64,000 nt of DNA from Skeletonema tropicum. Taxonomy: Eukaryota; Bacillariophyta; Thalassiosirophyceae; Thalassiosirales; Thalassiosiraceae. Numbering within the stretch: the first letter of the stretch is position 1; each line of letters starts with the position of its first letter. The notes under the pieces were generated by a model, which was given only the letters and a program-made list of their open reading frames with translations, was not told the DNA's origin and did no database searches. The position numbers were made by a program, and so were the translations under genes. This document shows, piece after piece, positions 20,135-30,718 of the stretch. The stretch covers positions 2,046,001 to 2,110,000 of the forward strand of contig CM074144.1 of the NCBI GenBank assembly GCA_037178625.1, read 5' to 3'.

Positions 20135-21055
20135 ATGAGCAGCGTACAACAGTGTTGTGCATCTTGCGGTACCGAAGGAAATGACTCCATCAAATTGACC
20201 CCATGCGACATCTGCGATCTCGTTCTCTACTGTGACAAAGCATGCCAGGAGCTGCACAAGCCGGAACACAGATCAGCTTGTCGAAAAAGAGTCGCTGAAC
20301 TAGATAAGGTTTTATTTCAGCAACCTGAAAGTAACCATATGGGCGACTGCCCAATCTGCTTGTTGCCCATGCCGATTGAAGATAGGAAATACACTGATTT
20401 GCCATGCTGCAGCAAAAGGATTTGCAATGGCTGCGACTATGCTGTTATGGGGACCGAGATTGCCAATCGTTTGGAAAACAAATGCCCATTCTGTCGGAAA
20501 CGCGTTGCTGCAAATTTCGATGAAGTGAAGCGTGATATCTTGCCTAGAGTAGAAAGGGACGATCCGGTGGCATTACGTTGCATGGGGGAAATCTACAGGG
20601 CAGAGGGGGACTTCACTGATGCATTTCGCCATATGACTAAAGCAGTGGATTTGGGTGATGTAGAAGCGCATTATGAACTGGCCAATATGTATGGAGCTGG
20701 AGACGGTGTTGAAGTGGATGAGAAAAAGGAAATGAAACATTTGGGACAGGCTGCCATCGCTGGTCACCCTCAGGCGCGACACGATCTTGGATGTATCGAA
20801 GGGAACAATGGGAACCTAAAGAGAGCAATGAAACATTTCATCATCGCTGCTAGTCTTGGGAATGATACTTCATTGAAAATTATCAGGGAGGAATACGCAG
20901 AGAAAAGAGTTAGCAAAGAGGACTTTGCGAAAGCTCTTCGTGCATACCAAGCTGCGGTAGAAGAAGCAAAAAGTCCAGATAGGGATGTTGCGGAAGCAGC
21001 AGGGCGTAACACTGTCCTTCAATGGGTCAAACCGGTATCGTTGTTGGAGCAGTGA
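20135..21055 (+). CDS. MYND zinc-finger protein with RING-like fingers and Sel1-like repeats
   Basis: A 306-residue protein if started at the ATG of MSSVQQCCASCG; an in-frame extension to 19982 exists but begins in sequence that looks untranslated. Residues 7-49 form a MYND finger (CASCG, CDICDLVLYCDKACQ, H, C). Residues 72-120 carry a second Cys-rich set (CPICLLPM, CCSKRICNGC, CPFCRKR) like a RING finger. Residues 140-240 carry Sel1-like repeats (DDPVALRCMGEIYRAEGDFTDA, EAHYELANMYGAGDGVEVDE), which are protein-binding. This architecture is widespread and multi-copy in diatoms; individual functions are mostly unknown. Confidence 0.8.
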   Translation: MSSVQQCCASCGTEGNDSIKLTPCDICDLVLYCDKACQELHKPEHRSACRKRVAELDKVLFQQPESNHMGDCPICLLPMPIEDRKYTDLPCCSKRICNGCDYAVMGTEIANRLENKCPFCRKRVAANFDEVKRDILPRVERDDPVALRCMGEIYRAEGDFTDAFRHMTKAVDLGDVEAHYELANMYGAGDGVEVDEKKEMKHLGQAAIAGHPQARHDLGCIEGNNGNLKRAMKHFIIAASLGNDTSLKIIREEYAEKRVSKEDFAKALRAYQAAVEEAKSPDRDVAEAAGRNTVLQWVKPVSLLEQ

Positions 21056-21694
21056 AAGATAAATTTAAAATCACTGTTATCCTCATCTTCTTTGTCTCTA
21101 CATATTCAAAATGCAATCACTACACCAATATGTAGTAGGAGTAGACATCAACTTTACTAGAGGGCATAACGTGATAACAATGTGGAACCTCACCGAAGAC
21201 ATTTGCAACAGTAAGAACCGACAGAGACATGGATGGGCACTATAAAGAAACGAAGACGTTTTCAAATGCAACCACAGGGGTTATCCACGAGGCTCTCCTG
21301 GCTGTACCTAGAAACTTCGTAGACATAGAAGACACATCATCTACATAGCGCTATCTCTTCTCTGAGAGAGTTCTACTTTCTTCCTTCATTATTCGCCTCG
21401 CCACAGCTAGCTCACCACTCCTGTCGTCGCAAAGGCTGTTGTCAAATCTCTTTTTCAGGCATGTAACATCATAAACATGCGCTGTTTTGGGCTTGCTTTG
21501 CAGCTTGCTTGATACCTACATACTCCTATGTTGGAATATATTCATAGATGACGAATGCGTGTATTCGGTATGATCTATCTACAGTCACCTCCACCCTCCA
21601 CGTTGAAGATGAAAAAATCCGAAATCCACTTTTGATCAAGAGCAATCACTTGGAACTCATCGCACTACGAACGAACACTATCAAAGTATCAACC
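21056..21694. other. Intergenic spacer, no gene seen
   Basis: 3' flank of the MYND gene and promoter side of the plastid gene. The in-frame open stretch upstream of the ATG at 21695 (from 21548) is not signal-peptide-like and is taken as untranslated leader. Confidence 0.45.
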
Positions 21695-22426
21695 ATGAAG
21701 TCTCTAACAGCCGCCATCACACTAGCTGCCCTACCGGCAGCCACACTAGCCTTTGCACCAGCATCATCAGGAGTCGTCCAGCGATGCGCATCACCACCAC
21801 TACAAGCAACACTAACGGCAGATGAATTATCCACCAAGAGCAAGGAAGAACAATTGCAGATATTGGGTGTCGAGGAAGAAAAGTTGGCGCTGGGTATTGA
21901 TGCTGATGAGGTGCTTCAATTTCTTGGAACGTGAGTGAATCATGCTAGTTGCTGTTGTTTTTGTTGTATGACTCTTTGGATTGCCTTGTATCATCTGTGC
22001 CCATGTCTCATCTGAACACAACATATCATATGATCTGTTCTCTCCAGTCGAGAGGATCTAGTCGCCAAATTCCAAGAAGACCTCCCTTCCCTCTCATCCA
22101 CCGACATCCAAGCCGAAGTAGACAAATTTCTAATGGACGGAGAAATGCTCGATATATTCATTAAATACAATCAACGAAAAGCCGAAGATCCAGATTGGGA
22201 GCCGATGTATGCTCCGGAGAATAATTCGCCATTTCGTAAGGCGGTGGATTTTATTAGTCAGTATGGATTTTATGTCGTGTTGGGAGTTTTGGCGAAGGAT
22301 ATTATTGATGGGTATATTCAGAAGGGGGGTGATGCTGGTGCTTCTGCTGGGGGAGAAGCGGTGGATACTTTGGTAAGCTCTGTTTCGGATGTGATGCATG
22401 AAATTACAAATACATTGTCGGCTTAG
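21695..22426 (+). CDS. Predicted plastid-targeted protein with one membrane segment
   Basis: Exons 21695-21930 and 22048-22426, with a GT-AG intron of 117 bases and agreeing phase, give 204 residues. The start MKSLTAAITLAALPAATLAFAP is a signal peptide followed by an AFAP motif with Phe at the cleavage point, the bipartite presequence signature of diatom and other red-lineage secondary plastids. The mature part is acidic (KEEQLQILGVEEEKLALGID, EDLVAKFQEDLPSLSSTD), with one hydrophobic stretch near residues 145-165 (YGFYVVLGVLAKDIIDGYI). Family not recognised. The upstream in-frame ATG at 21548 would bury the signal peptide and is rejected. Confidence 0.75.
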
Positions 22427-23098
22427 ATAGATGATAGACTTGGCATAATGGATTTGTGTAGTCGAATTTTAGAGTAAGATCAGCTGCTAGAGAAGAGATT
22501 CATGGGGTTTATCTCGGGATTGGGGGTGAAAAGAGCAAAGTAAGAAGTACGGGGATGCGTGTTGTATTATTGATATTATAAACGGCAAACGAACAGGTAT
22601 TCCTTCTTGTCTTTGACTACTCTACGAAGCCAGCTACATTTTCACTTTCACTTCAACTATCTCTATATATCCTCAGCTTCTATGTGCAAATCCATCCCTC
22701 GCAAACTCTTAACTTTTTCCAATACAATGGATATCTGTCTACGAAACAGCGCATGCCTCTCATTCTCGTCTGACCACTGATGATATAACAGAAATTTCAA
22801 AGTACGTCTGATTAGCCCTCTAGAGAGGAGCGAAATTATGACTAACCAACATGTGTGCTGCGTCGTCAGTATTGATACTTCATATACTACCTCCACAGCT
22901 GTTTCTCAGATCGCACTCCAAGCCAGATAGAAGACCTAATTGGTCTCCTGGCCAGGATTGTTTCGTCGATCGGAATAGATGCATATCGTCATAGCGCATG
23001 CTGAGAAGGAGTTTCTTCCCGGTTCCCAACTAACTACTCTCTAGAGTGGGACATGAGTACTTGTGTAATGATGTAAAGAGCGACTTTCACGCGGGCAG
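22427..23098. other. Intergenic, no gene supported
   Basis: AT-rich, with no recognisable coding or RNA gene. A minus-strand open stretch at 22663-22896 shows no motif. Confidence 0.4.
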
Positions 23099-23292
23099 CG
23101 GATCTGACAGAACCAGAGAGAAAAGAGGAAAAAAATCCAAAAAAAAATCTCACAGATTGAACCATGATGAAAAGCCGCTACTATCGCCCTGATTATCTCC
23201 TTGTATAGACTCTAACTGGACAACCCACCCACCCTAGCTCGTCTACAATTACCCCTTGACATCCGCCGGCGCTTGAGCTCGTCGAAATCGCA

Positions 23293-23547
23293 ATGTCAGG
23301 GCGATTAGAGACCACCAAACGCCGTCGTGTCGCCCGATCGGCATGTGCCGACGAAGTTGGCGACGATTTATCATGCTGTTTCTGTGAGGATTACATCCCT
23401 TTCAGCAGCGAATGTGTCTAATTACGTCCATGTAATTGTACGCCATGCACGGGCTGTATGCTTAACCCCAATGCAAGACGGGGGAGAGCACAACCTGCTT
23501 GTAATTGTGGTGAGACGTGTATGGTGCTCCTAATCCCTCTCCGCTAA
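23293..23547 (+). pseudogene. Cys-rich RING-like fragment with in-frame stop
   Basis: From the ATG at 23293 the frame gives MSGRLETTKRRRVARSACAD, then SCCFCEDYIPFSSECV, a TAA at 23419-23421, then LRPCNCTPCTGCMLNPNARR and PACNCGETC. The Cys spacing looks like a small RING- or treble-clef-type finger. One base change would remove the TAA, so it may be a recently decayed gene or an exon misread here. Family call is tentative. Confidence 0.35.
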
Positions 23548-24659
23548 GCGGCCCCAATGGTGGTGTTCCGGACTACAAACACGAAGATGAGGGAGAACTA
23601 AAGTTAAAGCATCCATTTGAGTACGTGTCAACAATAAAAGAAGAATCCTCGTTCCATTGGTGATGGTGGTGAGATGTTGTGCCGAAGGGGATTGTGATCG
23701 AAGAAGTCCATGAGGGGATCTAAACGATCAAGAAGTGTTCTTCCATGTACTTAAATGGGACACGTCCCAACAGCAGCGTCTCAGGCTACACTAGTGATGC
23801 TGTAAATGAGTTACGTGGGTTCTCTGCGTGGTTGAGCTAATCAATAACTACGCCTAGTGCCGTGAAACGGAAACATCTAGGACGATGACTCCTCTTGAGT
23901 TTTTAGAGGATCCGTTTGAAGCGTACTCTCCTCTCATGGATGTTCTGTTCGGCCGGCATAGCAACAGGACACGCACAACACGACAAAAATAGGATTTTGG
24001 CAGCATCCAATCACATAGATTACCTATCTCAATTGGCTCACGAACTCGTTATCTGCTCTAATATGAATCTATACCGCGGTCAACTCATGCTGAATAATCC
24101 AATGGAGATCAAAAGCGGATCGCTATCACTTCTCAACTATTAGAAATAGTCAGGCGTGACTTCACTGGTAGTGGACTGAATCGAACCATAATTGAATCAT
24201 TACGATGTGGCAAAAGATGTTTGATGCTGCTCCGGTGCTAAAGAGGCGGGGGTGCAGGTGAAGAATCCTCCGCTAGACTAGAATTGCACATGACAATCAA
24301 CAGAATATTGGGACGAAGAATGATAGACAGACGATAATAAAGAATTAATACGAAGTTACTACCTAACATTGCCTACAACATATTATCACGGCCTAATACA
24401 TCACAAGATCTCGCCTTGCTGTTGCTGTTGTCGTACGGAGTAGAGTTTAAAGAGAATCATCAGATGAAGCTATCTCGAATAGGTAGTATTGGGGACAAAC
24501 ATTGATATAGTCTGTGAATCGACTCAATACGAGAGGGGGTTAGAAATGTGGAGCATAACATGGCAAATTGATCGGCTGTATGTAAGATCCATTATAACCC
24601 CATTTCATCATGCGGCGTGTTTTATTTGGTGTTGACACGACGAGCGCAAATGCTAATAA

Positions 24660-25320
24660 CCGCAGCTTCATTCTCTATAATTCGAACTCTCAATAACACC
24701 ACGCCATATCCATCAACAGCCTCTGCTCGTTATCCATTGGTTATTGTTGCTGTGATAGGTAGATAAGTATACGAAAATTCTCTACTCGCTCCCCATCCCC
24801 TCCATCCTCACTCTCTAACACTCCTCCACCACCAAGCAGTATCCCATGATGCCACTTCTTGTTGCGTGAGCAAGTTGCGTGAGCAAAGTTAACCTTGAGT
24901 TGGTTTCCTTTTATCAACAAAGTTGCATAGAATTGCCTTCATCCTCCAACTCAAATCACCTTCACAACGTGTGATGATCTCCGACTGCTCCTCCAAAGGA
25001 TTAGAGCACACCCAAACATGGTCAGCTGCGATAGTATCTTTCGGATAAGGTATATTGGACGTTTATTCGCCTCGTCTTTTCACTGAGCGACATCCAACTC
25101 AACTTTTTTCTCAATTAAATCTAGCCGACCAAACTTCCCTCATCACCCTCCAGCTGACCAAACCATCCGTATTGAAGCGCTCCAGTTCATCCTGATCCAT
25201 GTCCATACCATTACGACAGTCACTGCTGACTACACTCAACGATACACCATCGTAATGGCGACAACAGTCAGTAAAATATCATTGTCAACATCATCGGCAT
25301 CGGAATGGTCGAGTAAATAT
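24660..25320. repeat. Diverged dispersed repeat, second copy
   Basis: Aligns by eye in the same orientation with 14380-15060 (see that region). Shared anchors include AGAATTGCCTTCAT, the CTTCCCTC-CACCCTCCA block, and CATCGGCATCGG near the end. Confidence 0.45.
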
Positions 25321-25846
25321 GGTGCTAGCGGTGAATAAAATGCGTTGTCATCATCGTACGGGTCTAAGCTGCTATCCTAGAGAGTGCTGCGGTCATAGTC
25401 GGTGGTTGATGGGTCGGAGGCTTCCTCTATCGGCCACGCTACGAGCGGCTAGCGGCGTCATGGTTGTTGCAGATTTTTTTTTGCAGTTTTTGATCTCTCT
25501 TCTCTCTGGTTCTGTCAGATCCGCTGTTGGGGGGGAACTTACTTGCAACTTCATGCTAATCTGGATCAAATTGCTTGAAGTTGGGTATCTACTCCTACCA
25601 TACGGTACTAATTATTACATAATTAGACGCATAATCACCTTCACACTTTCCACTTTCCTCTCATCAAGCCCGAAGATTTTTCCCAAAAAATGGAAAATGT
25701 CCACTGTCCACATCGATAGCACAGAAAAGTAAAACCTATCCCCACAAGAGAAACAACAACTTACCACGTTACCTCACGACGTTACTAATATCTTCGAGCG
25801 GCAGTCCATATATATCCACGAAGCTGTAAAGTGAAGAATTTTAGAT

Positions 25847-26815
25847 ATGATAGTGAGGATGAGAAGACCTACTCATTTCAACAACACCGAGAGCGATAAT
25901 TTCATCTTGCCATCATCGTTCGGCAGTGACAGATACGACTCAAAATATTCCAAACAATCCCACATCATCTCGATCAATAAATCGGCCCTTCTCACGGCAG
26001 CAAAGGTAGCATGTGCCATCCTACTTGGATATCAAATCGTACTGATGGTCCAGCCGAATGATGCCAAATTCTGGAAGAATAATAAGCCTGCTACATCTAC
26101 GTTGAAGCAAATTTACAGATCACGTCTTTGCGGCCTGAATGGTAGTAGCAAGACACTCTACTTCGAAGCGTGGTGGGGGAAATTCTACAGAATTTGGAAA
26201 AAGAATGGTGGGAGGGGTGATCCTGATTTTATTTCATCGGAGGCTCCTTCTGATTTTGTCCCGCCCACTGAACCGAGAGAGACAAATGACGGGACGGGGC
26301 GTGGAGTATTTGCAACCAGAGATATCAAGAAGGGGGAGATGATTTATGGGAAGACAACAAATTTGGCGTATTTTTCGAGTGGTTACTCCTTTCAAAACTT
26401 CTTGAAGGACTTGAAAACAAACGAAGAAGCATGTGACTTTATAAAGTTTTCATGGCCACAGAGTAATTTTGGACCGAATGGTGAGTCAGCGATTTTGGCC
26501 GTGATGGACTATCATTCAGTCATGAAAGATGGAGGGGAAGCTGTTAACTGTGGTTGTATCAGAGGCAAACACTGCATGGTGAGTTAGAATGTTTCTCTCT
26601 GTATGACTTTGGCTGAATAGCAGTCTTAAAATGTATCTTCAACTCGCTATACATTACATATGATAACATAATCTCTGTCCCTTCACCGTTTCCAGGTTGA
26701 CGAATACGCTCTGCGTGATATTAAGAAAGGGGAGCAGATTCATTGCAGCTACAATGGTGAAACTATGATCAATAACGCCATCAATCAAGAGGGCTGGAAA
26801 GAGTTTGGATTGTAG
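25847..26815 (+). CDS. SET-domain-like protein with N-terminal membrane anchor
   Basis: Exons 25847-26578 and 26696-26815, with a 117-base GT-AG intron in phase 0, give 283 residues. Residues 47-68 (LLTAAKVACAILLGYQIVLM) are a likely signal anchor. The SET N-terminal motif GRGVFATRDIKKGEMIYG is at about 154-171, and the C-terminal motif ALRDIKKGEQIHCSYNGE is encoded by exon 2. The middle has no clear NHS motif (instead GGEAVNCGCIRGKHC), so methyltransferase activity is doubtful. Lumenal or secreted SET-like proteins of this kind recur in diatom genomes. It is tail-to-tail with the SET-like gene at 26965. Confidence 0.75.
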
Positions 26816-26964
26816 TAGGTTAATGATTGAAGTGTTGAGCTGGTTTGTTGCTGAATTGGAGTAATTATGGATTATATGTAAATAATTTGGAGGGGTCTGT
26901 TCTTACACGTAAGCATCCGCGGTTCGATCTGCAGCACACTTCTTCTCTCCTTGACATAAAATAA

Positions 26965-27828
26965 TTACCATAAACCAGCTGGGAATACACCATAATCCAT
27001 CAAGATTTCCTCTCCTTTCTTAATATCGCGACTAGCATAAAGCAACGTGGATGAGGTTTTGTCCTTCGGACTGACATTCACTTCATCGTCACGGTCGGCC
27101 GTGTTCATCAAACTTGAAATATCACTTGCAACCAGAAGAACAGGTGGTCCACCCTCCACAAGTTTCTGCGTATAAGACCACTCAAGCACATCACAAAGAA
27201 TTGGCTCTGGTAATGCTAACAAATAACGTTGTAGAGCCTCGACAGTTGTAAATATCATGTCAGATTTGGTCCCCCCTTCGATGCCATCTACTAGCTCTCC
27301 TTCCTTAATGTCACGAGAGGCGAAAAGACTGCGGCCTTTACCCGGAGAAAGCTTGGCATAGTAAGGAGGTGCCCCGTTTGCATTGAGCGTGTATCCCTGT
27401 GTTGGAGGCACGGGATCATCAAACAGAATTGAACTATCGACTTCACTAATGTATACATCACGTAGCGTTTGCCAGTAGTCAGTTGTGGGAACAGATTTCG
27501 TTCCGATACTAAGATGATGATTGCAATGAAATTGAGTGCGGAATTTAGGTCGACCCCAGCTGCGCCAATCTTGATGTAGATAAGTCCGCGTCATGAACCG
27601 TAGACGCGGAGAGATTATCCTATCAAAGTTTATGTGAAAGATTGTGAGTGTCAGTACTCCAAATGCCAGCATATATTTGACCAATGAAGACGAATAATGT
27701 CTTCTTATTCTACCCAACATATTATTGTTTGATCGTTTGTCACCGCCACCGCCATTCATCGTCATTGGCAATACGTCAACTCCGCGGCCACGACGGCGCA
27801 AAAGGGAAGTGATTGTGGTACTTGACAT
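26965..27828 (-). CDS. SET-domain-like protein with N-terminal membrane anchor
   Basis: A single-exon protein of 287 residues. After a basic N-terminus comes a membrane segment (LVKYMLAFGVLTLTIFHINF, about 49-68). GKGRSLFASRDIKEGELVDG (about 162-181) and LLYASRDIKKGEEILMDYGV (about 262-281) are the SET N- and C-terminal motifs, the latter with the catalytic-type Tyr. The Asn-His-Ser core motif is not obvious. It ends 150 bases from the end of the convergent SET-like gene at 25847, with which it shares design though little sequence, so an old inverted duplication is possible. Confidence 0.75.
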   Translation of the reverse strand: MSSTTITSLLRRRGRGVDVLPMTMNGGGGDKRSNNNMLGRIRRHYSSSLVKYMLAFGVLTLTIFHINFDRIISPRLRFMTRTYLHQDWRSWGRPKFRTQFHCNHHLSIGTKSVPTTDYWQTLRDVYISEVDSSILFDDPVPPTQGYTLNANGAPPYYAKLSPGKGRSLFASRDIKEGELVDGIEGGTKSDMIFTTVEALQRYLLALPEPILCDVLEWSYTQKLVEGGPPVLLVASDISSLMNTADRDDEVNVSPKDKTSSTLLYASRDIKKGEEILMDYGVFPAGLW

Positions 27829-28444
27829 TCTCCTCTAAAATTCAACAAAAGTTTAAAATGATCTGCAGTTAAGAAAGAGCTGATAGCCGTGTTTGATGCT
27901 AAGTGTAATGAACTCGGCATGATCATTGTTTTGGGCTACTGTGAGATGAGCTGTGTCGCGTCCTGTGTCCTTTGTTTCATTTTTTCATTTTTACAAGACC
28001 AACTTTTGGTGCCGAGTCTACCTTTTACGAGAAAGAAGACCGCCCTACTTACCCCGCATCTTCTTCGGCAATCTCTACTTATCATGCATCAAAGCATAGA
28101 TAGATAGATTATTTCATTCACTACTCTCTAGACACCTGTGGTACTAATATACCTACTAATACTTCTTAGGACAACATCAGGACTTCCTCTCTCATCCTAT
28201 TACCAATCTCCCTCTCTATCTCTCTCTAGACCTTCTAGACCTCTCTCACAAAACCTAAAAGAGAATAGCATAGACTTCTAAAATGATGAGAGAGCGACAG
28301 GTAATGTTACTATCTATCGTGAACGAGAGAGCCCTAAATGTGCTAGAAGAGAGAAGCAGTGTAGGCGCCTGCACGCACGCCAGCTGAAAGAGAATAGAGC
28401 AGAGGCGGTAACCGCAGGAAGTCAGGCATCATCGATTGTCAAGC
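27829..28444. other. Intergenic, simple-sequence rich
   Basis: T/C-rich and TCTCTC/TAGATA simple sequence. No gene or RNA gene recognised. Confidence 0.4.
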
Positions 28445-28484
28445 GCCGACCCCATGCCTGTGAAAGGCAGGCGATGGGGTCGGC
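28445..28484. other. Strong GC hairpin
   Basis: GCCGACCCCATGCCTG (28445-28460) pairs with CAGGCGATGGGGTCGGC (28468-28484), 16 base pairs with a single bulged G and a 7-base loop (TGAAAGG). It is far more stable than the surrounding AT-rich DNA. It may be a structured RNA, a small hairpin precursor or a cruciform; nothing in the sequence decides. Confidence 0.6.
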
Positions 28485-28848
28485 GGCAGATTCGTCTCAC
28501 TAAAATACTCTATGTTGCTATTACTTAAAAGCTATAATTCTTTTCTTTCGCATTGCTAGCCGTTTCATTGCTTAAGCGGGCAGCATTGCTTTATTCGATC
28601 CAATCAAATTGTTTATAGTATGACTGTGCGACGCAAAACGACTGTAACATTTGTAACGATTCGAACTCTCCGGGTAACGAAATGTAACAATATGTAACAC
28701 ACGCGATATATATATTTAAAATTATTGCTAGCTAGCAAAGTATGATCAATTTCCCTCTCGTAGATGCAGTGTCATGTATTCCACTTGAATTGAGATGGAG
28801 ACTTTGTATGATGTGATGCCAAGTAAGAGCTGAGACGCAAGCCCCCCA

Positions 28849-28969
28849 CCCTACATAAGGTCTTCTGTCATATCTGGGAGTCCTCTTCAGAGGGACTCTG
28901 CATATTCTCAGCACTTGTGCTGAGTCCTCCAAGTGACTCAGACAGGTGTCTGAAGATCCTATGTAGGGT
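28849..28969. mobile_element. Small fold-back element (121 bases) with 12-base direct repeats
   Basis: The ends CCCTACATA and TATGTAGGG are inverted, and GCAAGCCCCCCA lies immediately or within one base outside both (28837-28848 and 28970-28981). Inside are two more perfect small hairpins (AGTCCTCTTCAGAGGGACT; CTCAGCACTTGTGCTGAG). Layout fits a tiny non-autonomous insertion that duplicated its target. Confidence 0.55.
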
Positions 28970-29146
28970 GCAAGCCCCCCAACCTAGCCTAGAGGCTATT
29001 TCTTGGGTCATCGCATTGGAGTCATTTGGCACAGTTTCTTGTAATCCTGTCCCGTTTTCTTAAAAAAACTGCTGGATCATGGATCAAATGGATCATCATT
29101 TTGTGGACAAAGTGTATTTTGTATGTTTTACGACTGATGATTTTGT

Positions 29147-29682
29147 ATAAAGGCCGTGCGCCGCGCCAAAATCTTCATTTTTTGGAACCGGAGCCTTTTT
29201 TCAATTTTTTTTGTTAGTGAAATGCTCTAGCTTTGGGCCACAATGGCCAAAATTACATTTTGGGGAGTTGCCGAATATACTTTTCCAGTAGCACCATCCT
29301 TTTGTCGACCATAATGGGGATTCTATACATGTGTTGACTGTAAAATAATTCCAATGCTCCGCTGAGAAACGCATGTGAGAGTCCAGTAGCTTTTTGCTGC
29401 ACAAATTTGGCAGGCCATCAGCCATCAAACATCAAAGCTAGTACCAAGCTAGAGAGCACCTTCAAATGCATATCTCGACGAAAATATAAGGCTTCACCAC
29501 CTGCCCCTCAGTATATATACTCTCATAATAGTCACCTAAAGGATAGTATCGCGGGACAAGCATGTAAACCACTTCCCTGAAACTTAATTTTGGCCACCAT
29601 GGCCCAAAGCTAGAGCATTTCACTAACAAAAAAAATGCGGGAAATGCTCCGGTTCCAAAAAATCGACGCGCACGGCCTTTAT
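29147..29682. mobile_element. MITE with long (about 110-base) inverted ends, fused to the transporter gene
   Basis: ATAAAGGCCGTGCG (29147) is mirrored by the right end at 29669-29682. Inverted similarity continues through GGAACCGGAGC and GTTAGTGAAATGCTCTAGCT to GGCCAAAATTA on both sides, about 110 bases. A related copy without the outer ends lies at 43186-43552. The right third overlaps the 3' end of the transporter gene on the minus strand. Confidence 0.75.
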
Positions 29683-30718
29683 GCACATGATGATACAAAA
29701 ACACCCCCGACACCACCATAAGAATCCCCACAATCCCACTATTCGTCATTGGATTATGAAAATACAAAATACTCGCCCATACCAACAATGCTCGTTTCAA
29801 CGTATTCGCCACACTCTGACTCACTGGACTCATACATCCCATGGTACAATACGCCGACACTGATTGCAAATGATAGAAGATTGCATCAATCACTAACAAC
29901 TTCCACAATGCCATTTCATCTCCATCATCCTGAGTGCTACTACCAACGGGCTCACCAGTAGTCGACGATCCAATTGACCTCATCCACCTACCCACATCCT
30001 TCACCATCCAAGCACTCTGCAACACCCAAGCCGCCACACTCGTATAAAACTGCAATTGTGTCGGACGCATATGCTCCAACATTCGTTTCGACATGACATT
30101 CTGCACACAATCGGCACAGTTATTGGTCACCGCCGCCAAGAAACCAATGGTATCAAATCGTACTTCACTCTCGGAACATAAAACGAGACCGGCCACGACC
30201 GGTAGTAGGGTGAGCATGACTGGTGAGGGAGTGTGTTCCTTGAGGATAAGTCGGGCAAACAGGACGGTGAAGGCTGGTGCAGTTGCCTTGATGGTTTCGA
30301 CGAATGAGACGGGGATGTGTTCCAGTGCGATGAGGCCGAGGACTACGGTTAGTCCACGGAGGAGACCGACGATGGACATGTCTCTTGCAAATGTTGGATG
30401 ATGATGATGTGATGCTGGTGCGCTCGTCTCCCCGTTACTACTACTACTTGTACCATTGCCATTGGTAGTCCCATTCTCTGTCATGGGAAGCTTTTCCAAT
30501 TCTGCACTTACACCCAAACCTCGCAACACATTCCACAACACATGCTTCACCCAATCCAATCCCCCCATGGCACTCCACCCACCAATGACAGCAGCAGTGG
30601 TCATTTGACACATTCCCAGTACGTGGACGGAGGATCCCTGTCGGGATAATATAATTTTGTTGAGGAAGAGTGTGCCGAGGGAGGTGCTGTACCATGCTGT
30701 TATCCAGAAGGCTGTTTT
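29462..30718 (-). CDS. TPT/DMT-family transporter (triose-phosphate or nucleotide-sugar type)
   Basis: Membrane carrier of the SLC35/TPT superfamily. The in-frame sequence upstream of the first Met (30613) is clearly transmembrane helix 1 (FWITAWYSTSLGTLFLNKII), so coding starts earlier than 30613. No ATG lies between it and a TGA near 30835, so the true start needs an unseen exon or a frame shift. Later hallmarks are LLRGLTVVLGLIALEHIPVS, SFVETIKATAPAFTVLFARL and SVANTLKRALLVWASILYF with the conserved Lys-Arg. A Ser/Asn/Gly/His-rich loop follows helix 2. The last 73 or so codons, from HKGRARRFF on, come from the MITE and replace the native tail. Substrate cannot be told. Confidence 0.8.
   Translation of the reverse strand, partial: KTAFWITAWYSTSLGTLFLNKIILSRQGSSVHVLGMCQMTTAAVIGGWSAMGGLDWVKHVLWNVLRGLGVSAELEKLPMTENGTTNGNGTSSSSNGETSAPASHHHHPTFARDMSIVGLLRGLTVVLGLIALEHIPVSFVETIKATAPAFTVLFARLILKEHTPSPVMLTLLPVVAGLVLCSESEVRFDTIGFLAAVTNNCADCVQNVMSKRMLEHMRPTQLQFYTSVAAWVLQSAWMVKDVGRWMRSIGSSTTGEPVGSSTQDDGDEMALWKLLVIDAIFYHLQSVSAYCTMGCMSPVSQSVANTLKRALLVWASILYFHNPMTNSGIVGILMVVSGVFLYHHVHKGRARRFFGTGAFPAFFLLVKCSSFGPWWPKLSFREVVYMLVPRYYPLGDYYESIYTEGQVVKPYIFVEICI

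Larger units (their letters stand above)
23099..25525. mobile_element. Possible old DNA element bounded by 26-base inverted repeats
   Basis: The 26 bases at 23099-23124 (AGCGGATCTGACAGAACCAG then AGAGAA) are exactly the reverse complement of 25500-25525. Weaker inverted similarity continues inward for about 35 bases (A-rich, ending AAAAAAAAATCT). The 2.4 kb inside has no intact gene; it holds a zinc-finger pseudogene (23293) and a dispersed repeat shared with 14380-15060. No clear target duplication was found. Confidence 0.4.

Noticed and set aside
25319..25732. 137-codon gene
   Set aside because: Runs across the inverted-repeat end at 25500 and has repeat-like composition.
26905..26940. tRNA-like GGTTCGATC
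   Set aside because: No acceptor or anticodon stems pair around it.
28445..28484. SECIS element
   Set aside because: Lacks the ATGA/AA/GA core, and no selenoprotein-like gene lies upstream.
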